A stretch of 64,000 bases of DNA from Strigamia acuminata (GCA_949358305.1 OX442315.1:10564427-10628426), one strand, 5' to 3'; shown: positions 1 to 10,827, counted from the first letter of the stretch. Numbers and translations: made by a program. The notes: a model not told the origin generated them from the sequence alone.

Positions 1-244
1 CACGCCTAGCAGCATCATCAAAGCAATGCACGCTGCAGCGCGATTGGTTGACGCTGTTGCTGGGCCAAAACTTGCTGCAAAACACAATATTATTTGGGTA
101 ATATTGTGTCTTGTTTTATATTTTATTAATGTATGTTTTATTTCAATTTACCTTGAAACAAAACATATAAGCTTGTTGAATATGTTTATAAGACAATTTG
201 GAAATATGGTGCGCACTCAAATAGGAATATTTGAGGTCACCACA
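1..244 (-). repeat. 3' LTR, partial (cut by window start)
   Basis: Bases 1-120 match 11814-11932 of the 5' LTR. The LTR continues to 244, where it ends in CACA directly before a polypurine tract, so in element orientation it begins TGTGG. Positions 121-244 have no counterpart beside the 5' LTR, which stops matching at 11932. Confidence 0.85.
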
Positions 245-261
245 CTTCCCCCCCTTTTAAG
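245..261 (-). other. Polypurine tract (plus-strand primer)
   Basis: Read on the minus strand this is CTTAAAAGGGGGGGAAG, immediately followed by the TGTGG start of the 3' LTR. A purine run abutting the 3' LTR is the standard primer for plus-strand DNA synthesis in LTR elements. Confidence 0.85.
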
Positions 262-420
262 AAAGAATCTTATTCTTTTCCAAAAAGAGACAGGTAAGTA
301 TAGGAATAAATACACAAGGTTTCAAAGTAAAATGGAACAGGATATATATTTATTCTTTTTTATTACAATATAAAAAAAATAAAAAAGGAATTATTTTTAA
401 TGAACGGGCGTGTTCCCTAA

Positions 421-3255
421 TTATTTCGGCAACATGTCCGTCGAATGATCGTTTGGATCTTTGTGCTCCGTGACGGTGCACAAAGGTCGGCCGGCGTTTG
501 GTCCTGACCGGAAGCCAGGGTTGATGTGGAGCCACACTTGTTTGATGCGGTCCACACCATCCCTTCGTCCAAAACCCATCTCGAAATACTCCTGCGGGTC
601 TTGAGGCGTAATTCGAGCGAACACCAGGCGTTGATGTAGGATCCACGGCTGCTGTTCCTTGATGTGGTTTTCCAGCCACGCGAGGACTCGGTTGCATAAA
701 TCCTCGCTGTTCTGGAGAATCGTTTTCGTCGCGCTCGTTATGTAGCAAAAGGCGTATAAAGAGCGCAAACGTTGATAGGCGGTGAGGTGGGTGGCCATAT
801 TCGATCCCCTATCTCTTGGCGGCGAATCCTTTGGAGGAGGCGGCGGTGGCGGCGACTTCTTGCAGATCGAGAGGGATCTGGATCTGCGCAAAGCCGGGGT
901 GCGCGTCTTTGGTCTGGCACCGCAGGCCACAGGCACGACGAACTCGCGATCGTCGCTGTCGAGCCACTCCATTGGAGACGAGATGTTGCAACTCGGTGCC
1001 TCGGTTGCACGGGAAACACTCGACGTTGCCGTGATGGCAGCGTGGAGTGGAGCTGCGGATGACGGTGGTGCGCCAGCGGGACGGGCGGTAGCTCGTTCTG
1101 CTGCGCGTCGCTGCTTCAGCGCAGCCCATTCCTGCCGTAGTCGAATGGCGGATCCAGCCGGAGTTTCGCCAGTCGCCTCGGCTTGTTGCGTCAATTCGGC
1201 GAGCATCGTTGGAGGATCGGGGCGAACTGACTCCCAGTCGTCCAGCAAGGCTCGTGGAAGCCCTAACGGCACGGTCCACAATCGAGTGGCGGCCGCCAGA
1301 GCAATCTGTGGGTCGGGAAAGACTCCTTGGAACAGGATTCGAAGCAGTCCCTCCGACAATTTCCTGTTCATTTTCTGCAGCGTCCGTTGCAGTTGCTTGT
1401 CGGACTTGCACGACGCAAGCTCTCGCGCAAGCCATTGCCATTCCTTCTCACCTTCGCGGATCTGAGCGAGTTGGTATTCGTCCAGATGCGCGAGGTACAT
1501 CGCTTGGGCTGTCTCGGGAAACGATGAGAATCGCCTCCAGAGATCAGCGCACTCCTGGGCGGGAAACGGTTCGTGAGAGACGTATCCCTCAAAACGGATG
1601 ACCGATGTCACTTGTGGCACGGGCACCGATGGGTCTGGTCGCATGTCGCTGGTAACTGGACGGCAAGCAAACGGCAAAGAGGTGTTGACGTCTCCTTGAC
1701 CGGCTTGCAATGCGGCGATGCGTTGGTCTTCCTTCGCTATCTCGTCCGACCAGTCAATCCGGCCGGAGGAGGAAGCGCCAAGCTGTGAAGCGTTGGACCT
1801 TTCTTCACGCGACGAGAGTGAACTCCTCGTGGAAGATTGGCGCGATTGTACTCGAGGTCGGCTTCGGGATGTGGGTCTCGACACGGACTTCGAATGTCTT
1901 TTTGGCGGCGTCGGCTCGCGTCGGTGATGCGAGCGATGACGAGCCTTCTGGAGTGGAGGCAACCCTCCAATGGCGCCTTCCCCCGACGACTGTGTTGGGG
2001 AGGAGCGACGGCCACTGTAGGGCGACCTCGAAGATCGTGACCTCGACGTGGAGCGCGGTGGCACCACGTGGATGGTGGAAGCGACCTGTACCCGGGGCTC
2101 AGGCTCTGGATACGGGTTTGGCACGAAATCAGCATGGAAACATCCGCCCATGGCTAGTTGATGCATCTCCGATTGGCATGTCGGCACCCAACGTTTCTTT
2201 CCGTCCGTTGTTACACGGAAAGATTCGTTGTAGAGGCGTACAACCTCGGCTTTGGTTTGGTCCAAGCGTTGGAAAATATCCTCCAAAATCTGTCGACGCT
2301 CCCACGCAGGAGCGTTGAAGTAACGGCGATGGTCTCGCGTTTCTTGATTGATCACTGTGAAGGCGAAGTCGAGCAACACGTTTCGCAGTGGTCCGAAGGT
2401 ATCGCGCTTCATTGCCCACTCGAGGGCGTCGCGATGACCGAATCCATCGATTAAATAGGCGATCCGAAACTTCGTTCCCCATCGCTTGTTTAAGGCCTTG
2501 GAGAATTTGTGTCGGGCCGCCCAAAACGTCAGTCGTCCTTTCGACTTTATGATTTCTGGCGGCAATGCGTGTCGCCAGACACCAGGAGCGGTTGGAACAT
2601 CGGGATGCAGTTCGAGATGTGTTTCCCGAAGCTGGATGATCTGTAAAATATTCGAAGAAATAATTAAAATCCATTTTTTCGTGTAAAATAATTATTTCCG
2701 AATTTTCAGTGAATAAAATCACGGGTGAGATTTCATTCGACAGTTTAGATTCATTAAATTTTTCAAAATATTTGAAAAATCGTGAAAAACGTTGTTTCCG
2801 ACGGCTATGTTTCAATGTTGGAGCGTTACCGTAGCAACGCCTCAAAAACGAGACACAGCGCCATCTGGTGATAATAATGGCGGCGCCTTCTTGCGAAGGC
2901 GTTACCAACGAACTTTTCGCTTTTTCTGAGTGAAAATGCACTTTTAATTACTTTTCATGACTGAAAGGTAATTTTATTTTAAATTATTTACCCGGTCGTG
3001 TCTCTGTGCACGAGTTTCGCCGTTTGGATCGGCGAATAGGCCTCCTCGAAGTTGTGGTCGGGGCGGCGTGACTGGCAAACGGGCAGCAGCGTCGGCCAGA
3101 GCGGCTTGAGCTTCGGCGGACGCTTCGGCGGACTCTTCGGTGACATCCACGGATGTATTCGAAGTGTTTGCGGAACCAAGCAGCGTCGAATTTGTTTCTA
3201 ATTCGAGGCTGTTGGCGCCGGCTTCGCTTCCTTCTTTCGGTTCCTCTCCTTCCAT
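421..3255 (-). CDS. Third retrotransposon ORF, unknown function, probably spliced (about 827 aa)
   Basis: This lies between pol and the 3' LTR, where envelope or accessory genes sit in other elements. I do not recognise the family. Exon 1 (2992-3255) starts MEGEEPKEG, is acidic and Ala/Glu-rich, and ends at a good donor (CGG|GTAAAT). Exon 2 (421-2640) follows an acceptor (TTTTACAG|ATC). Both borders are phase 0, the join runs HDR-IIQLRETH, and the lengths sum to whole codons. Without splicing the exon 2 frame is still open for over 710 codons. Residues near the start of exon 2 look globular (Trp/Arg-rich). An Arg/Ser-rich, low-complexity stretch follows, then a helical Glu/Gln-rich region and a poly-Pro run. 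There is no signal peptide, no transmembrane helix and no furin-like site, so an envelope protein is unlikely. The splice is inferred. Confidence 0.6.
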
Positions 3256-3463
3256 TTGAACGACTAATCCAAATGGAAAGAAAAACGAAAATTAATTTAT
3301 TAGTTTTTCTTTGGAAAATTCCAAAGAAAAAACTACTTACAATTGAAGATTCGGGAGAATTTATCCAGTTGTTTCGCTTTTGGTTTTTCGGAGATGAGCA
3401 CTTAGCACACGTGTGAGATCGAAGTGAACTCAGACGCGAAGTGATCAGTTCAAATACCGGAAG

Positions 3464-6400
3464 TTACGTTTGGGTAACGTCGCTGTTAGTGACGTCATCC
3501 AATCTTATTGTTTGATTGGTTTGAGTATGGCTTGAGGAATTGCTCCTTACGTCATACGGCTGATCCCTGGATCTCGAGGTTAGCGAGGGGAGAAGACACA
3601 TGTTGTTTTTTCCTCTCGGTTTACGAGTCCGAAGATTATATCTCTTTGTCGGCGAGGGATTTATTGTATTTAAATCGCCGTCTTCATTGTCATCGGAGAC
3701 TGAGTCAGATGAGTCTTTTATTTCAGATGTTTTTTGTTTCTTTTCTAAAAACACCTTTTTATTTAATTTTTTAGCAATTTCAAGCTTTTTGAAACTGTCA
3801 CGAAGTTCAACGTCGTTATTCACGAGGTCTGACTCCATTTGTGGTTTGGATGAATTATCGACAGGTATTTTCTTTAATTCATCGTCATCTAACGTATCAA
3901 TTATATTTTCAGTCTTTTGACCGACTTCTTCGCCTTCTAACCATACTTCCTGATCGAAACTCGGGAAATACGGAGTTAATTCAGACGAATGGACAGCTGG
4001 AAATATTTCGTTATTTTCTAGCTTTCTCAATTCTACGGATCCTCCCTGTAATACTTTGGTTATTACATATGGTCCTGTTCTTTTATCAGCGATGCCAGCT
4101 GCAATGCCGCGGGCAGCGCTCGACAAAACATGAGAATCTCTCCAAACTAAATCGTTTAATTTAAAATTGGAGAACTTCTCACCTTCTTTTTTAAGATTTA
4201 CTCGTCTACGCAAATCTAACACGTGTGACATCATGTGCTGATATGTTTCGGCGATAACGGCTTCTAATTTTTGCACGTATAAATGTGGGTTTTTTGGATC
4301 TACGACCAAAATTCCTTCAGGTATTCTTGGATCCCAAGGTACTCTGAGTTCGCGAAAAAAGTTAAGAAATGCGGGAGAGAAGTCTCTTCCTCTCGTCACC
4401 GTAGTTCTCAAACTAAATGCAAATTCACGCAAATATTCGTCCCATTTGGAATGAACAGATGAATAAATTGCAACCAAATATTTGATGTCACGGTTAACCC
4501 TTTCAACCGGGTTAGCTTGTGGGTGATACGTTGAAGTTGGTGTTGGAACCATCTTGAACTTTTCACAAAATTTTTTAAAGACTTGGGCACGAAATTGCGG
4601 GCCGTTGTCAGAAATAATTTTACGAGGGAATCCCATGCTCATGGAAAGGTGATAAATGCAATTTGCCACTTTTCCAGCAGTGGGGTTACACATTGGATAT
4701 AATTCTGGCCAATGAGTTGCCACGTCAAGTATGACTAAAATATGTGTGTTGTTTTTGCGCGTCCGAGGTTTCGGGCCGGTCAAATCAACACTTAGGCAGT
4801 CAAATGGGCTGTAAGGACCCATTTGCGCTGCTTCAATTTGTCCTTTCGTTCGAGGCTTGCAAGCTTGACAACGCTCGCAATGTCGAATGAATCTCGTAAT
4901 GTCCGATTTCATGCCTTTCCAGGTATAAATTCGGCGTGCTCGATAAAGAGTCCTTGCAATTCCTGGGTGGCCAGAAAGTGGGTGGCCATGCATCAGCCAA
5001 ATAATTTTATACTTCAATGTCTGAGGTACAAAAACTTTGAGTGCTCTCCCATCCTCCCCCAATTCATCAGACATTGTGGGATGAAATTGCATTAATAAGT
5101 CGTCTTCAATTAAGAAGGTGGTTGCGTGTTTTCTATATTGTTTCCTCTGGAGTCGCGTTGTGACGTCAGGCGGAAATTGATTACAATTTAAAAAATTACG
5201 CATCAATTGGCACACTTTATCTTCTTTCTGTGCCTTAATTATGTCTTCCCTTGTGGGAGGTTCACAATCAAGACGTTCTACAATTTTGGCGACAAATGCT
5301 TTTATTAAAACATTTGACGAAGGAACTTGGAATTTCCTTGAAATTTGCGCTCTTATGACGTCATCTGATTCCTCAGAGGGGTCATAGATTTTAGTCCAAT
5401 AGTTGACGAATTCATGATCTTCCTTTTCCTCCAGCGTGGAGACAGGAAGCTCATGAAACTTTCCCATTTTCCAATTTCGTTGAGGTGATGGACAGTAAGA
5501 TAATAATTCGTCATTATCTCCATCATCTTCAGGATTTTCCGGTTTGTCAATCGGTGATCTGGATAAAGCATCCGCTAAAACATTTAGTGGACCTTTAATG
5601 TATTGTATTTCGAAAGAATAGCGCATCAGCTCCATTTGCCAACGCGCTAACCTTCCGGCAGGTTCGTCTAACTGCATCAACCATTTTAGTGCTTGATGGT
5701 CAGTCCTAACTATGAATGTGGTAAATTCCAAATAATGTCGAAATTTACGTAATGCCCAGATTACCGCTAGGCACTCCAATTCTGTGGCGCTGTAATTTAT
5801 CTCAGCAGGTTGCAAACTTCTGCTGGCATAAACACAAGGCACTTCGATATTTTGATCATCGATTTCCCTCATTTGCATAAGCGCGGCGCCTAGTCCTTTC
5901 CTGCTGGCGTCGGTATGCACAATAAATGGTTCTGTCAAATCAGGCATGGCCATTGTTTCTGCATTTGTTAAAGCATCTTTTATTTGATCAAAAGCTTCTT
6001 GATGAATTTCTGACCAAATAAATTCCACATCCTTTTTGAGTAAAGGACGTAGAGGTTCCGTCATGACTGCTAGATTCTTGAGTAATCGGTGAAAAAAGTT
6101 TACCATTCCCAAAAATCTTTGCAACTCTTTCAAATTTGAAGGAGCTGGCATTTCCTTTATAGCGGCGACTTTTTTAGGGTCGACACTGACTCCTTGAACA
6201 CTTAACTTGTAACCAAGAAAAGTTAATTCTTTTCTGCCAAATTTTGATTTTTCTGGATGAACATGAAGATTTGCATTTTCAAGTTTACTCAGAATTTCTT
6301 CCAGATGAATCATGTGTTCTTCAAAATTTTTAGATATAATAATTATATCATCGAGGTATGCCCATGCGAATTTTCGATAGGCGTCACCCAAAATTTTTTC

Positions 6401-6577
6401 TATCAATTTTTGGAAAGTTGACGGCGCATTTACGAGGCCAAAGGGCATGACTCGAAATTGTAGTCGACCCAAAGGGCTCCAAAACGCAGTTTTAGCACGG
6501 TCGTTCGGATGAACCTCTATCTGCCAATAGCCTTTTGACAAATCTATCGTTGTGACCCATTCAAATCTTCCGAGTTC
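3464..6577 (-). CDS. pol: pol, part 2: reverse transcriptase (main part), RNase H, integrase
   Basis: About 1030 codons in the same frame as the upstream protease segment, separated from it only by the TGA at 6578-6580. Motifs in order: DLSKGYWQI, MPFGLVNAPSTFQ and YLDD (RT catalytic box, about residue 75); HTDAS and ADALSR (RNase H); an H-H-C-C zinc site (HPLSGHPG to CERCQAC); and integrase D, D and E in SVDLTGP, ISDNGPQF and HPQANPVERVNRD. A TGPYVI segment matches the GPY/F module. There is no chromodomain. The basic, Ser-rich tail (YNLRTRKPRG) may be a nuclear targeting signal. Apart from the TGA at its start I see no break. Confidence 0.95.
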   Translation of the reverse strand, partial: ELGRFEWVTTIDLSKGYWQIEVHPNDRAKTAFWSPLGRLQFRVMPFGLVNAPSTFQKLIEKILGDAYRKFAWAYLDDIIIISKNFEEHMIHLEEILSKLENANLHVHPEKSKFGRKELTFLGYKLSVQGVSVDPKKVAAIKEMPAPSNLKELQRFLGMVNFFHRLLKNLAVMTEPLRPLLKKDVEFIWSEIHQEAFDQIKDALTNAETMAMPDLTEPFIVHTDASRKGLGAALMQMREIDDQNIEVPCVYASRSLQPAEINYSATELECLAVIWALRKFRHYLEFTTFIVRTDHQALKWLMQLDEPAGRLARWQMELMRYSFEIQYIKGPLNVLADALSRSPIDKPENPEDDGDNDELLSYCPSPQRNWKMGKFHELPVSTLEEKEDHEFVNYWTKIYDPSEESDDVIRAQISRKFQVPSSNVLIKAFVAKIVERLDCEPPTREDIIKAQKEDKVCQLMRNFLNCNQFPPDVTTRLQRKQYRKHATTFLIEDDLLMQFHPTMSDELGEDGRALKVFVPQTLKYKIIWLMHGHPLSGHPGIARTLYRARRIYTWKGMKSDITRFIRHCERCQACKPRTKGQIEAAQMGPYSPFDCLSVDLTGPKPRTRKNNTHILVILDVATHWPELYPMCNPTAGKVANCIYHLSMSMGFPRKIISDNGPQFRAQVFKKFCEKFKMVPTPTSTYHPQANPVERVNRDIKYLVAIYSSVHSKWDEYLREFAFSLRTTVTRGRDFSPAFLNFFRELRVPWDPRIPEGILVVDPKNPHLYVQKLEAVIAETYQHMMSHVLDLRRRVNLKKEGEKFSNFKLNDLVWRDSHVLSSAARGIAAGIADKRTGPYVITKVLQGGSVELRKLENNEIFPAVHSSELTPYFPSFDQEVWLEGEEVGQKTENIIDTLDDDELKKIPVDNSSKPQMESDLVNNDVELRDSFKKLEIAKKLNKKVFLEKKQKTSEIKDSSDSVSDDNEDGDLNTINPSPTKRYNLRTRKPRGKNNMCLLPSLTSRSRDQPYDVRSNSSSHTQTNQTIRLDDVTNSDVTQT

Positions 6578-7938
6578 TCACAAGATTTCCTCAATGCTCG
6601 GCATTTGAGGAGGGTCGTATAATGTATGTGCATTGAGTGGTCTAAAATCAATGCAGAGTCTCGGATCACAATCCGGACGCATCACTAGAACTATTCGCAT
6701 TCCATAGTCTCCAGTGGCTTGTTCAACGTATCCATTATCCAACATGTCTTGACAGATTTGACGGATAATTTCACGTTTTTGTGGATTTACACTTTTAAAC
6801 GGAACTCTAATAGGAACTTTAGTGTCCAGTTTAATTTCATGCCTAACGAGGTGTGTTCTACCTGGTCGGCGTGATAAAATCTTTTCATGTTTCTTTAATA
6901 CTTTTTCAAGCATTAAATTATTTTCCATTGACAAATTAGCGTCGCTAACAAGTCTTTGTACTATATTTTCTTCATTTGCAACTTTAGCTTGACACGCAGT
7001 GGCAGAGCCAGCTTTCATGTGATTTGCTTTAATAAAGTCGCGTCTCATGATTTCTTCGGGTGGATCAAGGAACTCTTGATAACGATCAAGAATCGCTTGA
7101 GGAACAAAAGGTAAATCTTCTTTCAAAGACTTGACAAAATTCCAAGACATGGTCTTAGGATTTGGTTGAATATTGAGTCGATTCATGAAATCACATCCTA
7201 ATAAAATAATAGGATATTTATTTCTTAAAATTATGAATGGATGACTTAACATCCCGTGTGTCCACGCAAAAGAAAGTAGGAGAGTTCCTTCAGGGACTAC
7301 ATCTTCAGAAGCAGTCGTAACTCTCACATCCGGTCCAATTGGTCGAATTTCATCTTCCAGTTTCAGCGAAATTACTACGGAGTAGGCCATGAAGCTTCGA
7401 TTAGCTCCAGAGTCTAACATCCCTGTTATCATACCGTTTGCCGTCTGCAATCGAATCGTCGGCAAATCATTGCTGTTTGGTATGTCCGCGTACTTGCACT
7501 TAAAACGTCGCGGTGGCTTAATTTCTATCGGCGGATCTAATGGTAATTCGTCCAATAAATCATTAGTGACTAGCGTTGCAGCCATTAATTTTTCAATACA
7601 TTCATCAAGACCAGGTAAATCAATTTTATCTGACCTTTCAATGATTTCAGGTGTTGGCCTAGTTTTTTCATCAAGTAAAGTAACAGCATCTTTTATTTTA
7701 GATTCCCAATCAATTTTTATTTGTTGAACTTTTTCTTTAAAAAATTCTTCAGTGATGTTCTCATTTTGCAGCACAAGCCTTAAATTGGAAACATCAATTT
7801 TTGGAAATATTAAATTATTTTCTAATTCTAATTTAATCTGAGTATTTAAAAAATCATCTAAAATTTGAGATGGTGTTAGTTCATTTTCCGAGGCGGTAGG
7901 CGTCGCATCCACTAGACCGTCGGGATGCGCGCTTACAA
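6578..7938 (-). CDS. pol: pol, part 1: aspartic protease and N-terminal reverse transcriptase
   Basis: Encodes the retropepsin-type protease (GMLDSGANRSFM, active-site D-S-G) and the first RT motifs (PRLCIDFRPLNAHT), then meets TGA inside the RT finger/palm region, 12 codons before the DLSKGYWQI motif. The frame is open across the end of gag, with no ATG near the overlap. Synthesis is therefore expected by -1 frameshifting at 7939-7945, not by independent initiation. The TGA is most simply a disabling point mutation. Programmed readthrough at this position is unlikely because it lies inside a domain. Confidence 0.92.
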
Positions 7939-7945
7939 GTTTTTT
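7904..7945 (-). promoter_or_regulatory. Gag-pol -1 ribosomal frameshift signal
   Basis: On the minus strand the heptamer A AAA AAC (7939-7945) sits in gag phase two codons before the gag stop. A 9-nt spacer follows, then a perfect 7-bp stem CGCATCC / GGATGCG (7923-7929 with 7904-7910) around a 12-nt loop. Slipping back one base enters exactly the protease frame. Slippery site, spacer and stem match the known retroviral arrangement. CGGT in the loop can pair with ACCG just downstream, so a pseudoknot is possible. Confidence 0.85.
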
Positions 7946-10827
7946 AGAAGTTCGCCGATTGATTTCATCGATTTTTCGAACTCCTCAATAATCTTGTCTT
8001 TGCTCGTTTTCCTATCAGGACATTCTTTAGCCCAATGTCCTAATTTTTTGCAAATGTTACACGGGTCAGTAGCAGGTGATTTTGCGACTTTTGGCGAAGG
8101 CGAGCTTGAGCGTTTGGCTTCGTCCTTTTTCGGGGTCGGCGACTTCGATCTACTGAGCGCGTCTGTCTTTGGTGAACCAAAAGTAACGTTTTTAGGCGCC
8201 ATCTTTGGTCCAAATTTTCGAGCTACTGCGTTATTACGGGCTAATAAAGCAGCTGCAGCCTCGCTTTCTGGTTCCGAGTCAGATTTCTCTGGTTCAGAAG
8301 CAGCTTCCATATCTGTCACTTCGGCTAAGTGAGCTTTAGGGGTTGGATGTGGATTTTTCCCATCCGATCCCTTTCTAGATTCCTTAGCAGTCTCTGCCAA
8401 AAAATCTCCTCGTTTTGGGGGTTGCAAAAGAGGGGTGTTAGCAAAACGTGTGTCTTTTGCCAACTCCTTTCTCCGTTGCTGTCGCTTAGCGTACGCAACT
8501 TTTTCATCAGCTGGTAGATAAGCTTTATAATTTTCGTCAATCCTTATCTGATTAGCTCGCATAAATTTGGCTAATTCAGCGAAACCACCCGGATAAGGTG
8601 CTCGTACAGAAAGTAGAACATTTTTTGAGTAATCTGTCAATCCACGACGGAATTGACGATCAATGGCTGCGTCTCCCATCGTATACGGGAGAGTGACCAA
8701 TAAATCTTCAGTCCTTCTTAAATAAGAGCGAAGACTTTCGCCTTTATTTTGAGAAAGATTATCCCACATTTGTAATAAGTCTTCACTTGACTCTCCATAC
8801 TCAGTCATGAATTCTTCTACAAAGTGGTTCCAGTTTTGAAATTGTTTAGAATAAAACCATTTCTCAGCTCGATCTATAAGAGCTTTTGGTACTACTCTTT
8901 TCAAAGCAGTGTGACATGCAATGCCATTCAACCTTGAAATTCGTAAAACTTCATCTAAAAGAGTGGATCCAGCTTCCCATTCTCCATCGAATAAAGCGGG
9001 TTTGATGTGATCCCATCTAATAGTTCTTTCATCAACTAGATCGTGAGTCCAGTTGTTGGCAGTATATTGAGCAATTTTCTGTCGTAGTGCAATGTCAGCA
9101 TTATCGGCAGTAGCGTCAGATCGATCGGAAGATCGACGATCAGCTAATAATCGATCAATTTCTTCAGCAGTGTAATAATGTGTATTACGCCGTGAAGAGT
9201 GGCCTCGATGTCGACGTCGATGAGATCGATGTCGATTATCGCGTTCTTGTTGCGCATTCGCATCAGAATCCGACCTTGAATCAGATTGTGAATTCGAAGG
9301 CGTGTTGAAATGTGGCGTTTCAGGTGGGTCGGGTGGGTCGCCGTCATCGTCTGGCGGTCGACGTCCACCTCCAGGTGGTCCATCTCCATGTCCATCTGGA
9401 TTTCCTCCATCTGGTGGATTTCTTCTATACTGACCCCCACCTGGCGGGCTTTCATGTCCGTCGGGTGGTTCGCGTGCTGGATTCATTTCTCGTCGACTTC
9501 TTTTCGACGAATCTTGTTGTTGAGTCAGTGGTATCGTTCGAGCAACGTGAATACCTGTTTCATGCCGCCTATTTCGATCGTCTACCATCCCCAGCAGTCG
9601 GTCACTGTTGTGAAAAATAGGATTTCGATTACCTGGGAGCGGATTGCGATCAGCTCTCCGTTCCTCGGAATCTGAAGGACGTTTTCTTTTTGAGCGATGG
9701 CGGCGACGCGAACGTTGGTCGTCATCACTCGATAATCCAGATTGGCTACTTAACTCTGAAACAACGGAAATTGTTATTGTTTCGGGAGTCAAAATAGGGA
9801 CAGTTGGCGCAGCCATTTCTGGTTGCACCAATTGGTCAGTATAATTCCTTGCTTGCAAACGATCTTTCATTTCTGCAAGCTCTTCTTGAGCGCGCAACAA
9901 ATCAGCTCGGAGAATTTCATTCTCATTTATTTGACTTTGCGATTCTTCTGGTTGTAATCGCTTAGCAGGGTTGCTAGACTTGACTTGTCCGCTCGTACTG
10001 GGTTGATCCAGCGAGTGAAAAATCTCGTCTTCACGCTTAGCTATTTTGCTTTCGCGAGTACGCTGTGTTTTAGCACGTGTGTCTAATTCAGCAGCATATC
10101 TCACTAGTTGATTATGATTGCGTTGGTAGTGGTCTGCCAAATCAATCAATTCTTTATTTTTCTGCTCCAGCTTACTTTTGGTAAGCTCGAGCTGTCTTCG
10201 CGCCTCTTGGTGTGAGCGAATTGAAAGTTCATTTCTAGTGTTCATTTTAGAAAGATCTTCCACTTCACCTTTTAATCGGTATTCTCTAGCTTTTTGGGCT
10301 AGAAATTCCTCATTTTGTCGATTGAGTTCCATATGTTGGAGTTCAACCTCCGCTTTTTGTTGTTGAAGCTCAGCTTCTTTTCGTTCCATTTCAAATTGTA
10401 AATTTGAAACGGCACGATCAGTGTGAAGTCGTATCATGGCGCGATGAATCTCTTCCACCGTCATGTCGTCCGTTATTTGGGCGCCATCTTGGCGTGCTTG
10501 ATTTCTCAAAGCATCCAACATGGTCATGCGAGGAGGTGATTCGTGAGACGATTCACTTTCCATTTCACGTAACGTATTTTCCACTTCCTCCAGTGGAAGT
10601 GGCGGGAGTTCTTGGTCGTTAGAACTCGCACTTGAAGCGCTTAATGCTCTAGCAACTTCATTTTCAGCATCCTTAAGTTGTTTCGGATCTGGAACTGGTG
10701 TTATTTCTTCAGAAATAATTTTCTCTGTAAGCATTTCAGGCTCGAGAGCCGGCAAAACCGTCGCTGCTCGTTTCTGAGTGCTTGGTCGACCTCGCTGTCG
10801 TTTTACAATTTGCATTGGCGTCGCCAT
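7933..10827 (-). CDS. gag: Gag polyprotein (964 aa)
   Basis: Structural protein of the retrotransposon particle. The N-terminus carries QRGRPSTQKR, an AT-hook-like basic GRP motif. A long charged coiled coil follows (about residues 130-290, rich in Glu, Gln, Lys), then Arg-rich and Pro/Gly/Asp-rich low-complexity segments. A capsid-type retrotransposon gag domain comes next (about 620-780, including WFYSKQFQNWNHFVEEF and LRSYLRRTEDLL). Near the C-terminus is one CCHC zinc knuckle, CNICKKLGHWAKEC (C-x2-C-x4-H-x4-C), for nucleic-acid binding. The length is about twice that of many gypsy Gags because of the N-terminal coiled coil. The start is the first ATG after the primer site. The last codons overlap the protease frame. 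Confidence 0.92.
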   Translation of the reverse strand: MATPMQIVKRQRGRPSTQKRAATVLPALEPEMLTEKIISEEITPVPDPKQLKDAENEVARALSASSASSNDQELPPLPLEEVENTLREMESESSHESPPRMTMLDALRNQARQDGAQITDDMTVEEIHRAMIRLHTDRAVSNLQFEMERKEAELQQQKAEVELQHMELNRQNEEFLAQKAREYRLKGEVEDLSKMNTRNELSIRSHQEARRQLELTKSKLEQKNKELIDLADHYQRNHNQLVRYAAELDTRAKTQRTRESKIAKREDEIFHSLDQPSTSGQVKSSNPAKRLQPEESQSQINENEILRADLLRAQEELAEMKDRLQARNYTDQLVQPEMAAPTVPILTPETITISVVSELSSQSGLSSDDDQRSRRRHRSKRKRPSDSEERRADRNPLPGNRNPIFHNSDRLLGMVDDRNRRHETGIHVARTIPLTQQQDSSKRSRREMNPAREPPDGHESPPGGGQYRRNPPDGGNPDGHGDGPPGGGRRPPDDDGDPPDPPETPHFNTPSNSQSDSRSDSDANAQQERDNRHRSHRRRHRGHSSRRNTHYYTAEEIDRLLADRRSSDRSDATADNADIALRQKIAQYTANNWTHDLVDERTIRWDHIKPALFDGEWEAGSTLLDEVLRISRLNGIACHTALKRVVPKALIDRAEKWFYSKQFQNWNHFVEEFMTEYGESSEDLLQMWDNLSQNKGESLRSYLRRTEDLLVTLPYTMGDAAIDRQFRRGLTDYSKNVLLSVRAPYPGGFAELAKFMRANQIRIDENYKAYLPADEKVAYAKRQQRRKELAKDTRFANTPLLQPPKRGDFLAETAKESRKGSDGKNPHPTPKAHLAEVTDMEAASEPEKSDSEPESEAAAALLARNNAVARKFGPKMAPKNVTFGSPKTDALSRSKSPTPKKDEAKRSSSPSPKVAKSPATDPCNICKKLGHWAKECPDRKTSKDKIIEEFEKSMKSIGELLKNL

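Noticed and set aside
782-2040. Several long plus-strand frames
   Set aside because: Antisense shadows of the GC-rich third ORF of the retrotransposon.
421-2565. Envelope gene in the retrotransposon
   Set aside because: The third ORF has no signal peptide, membrane helix or cleavage site; its composition is Arg/Ser-rich.
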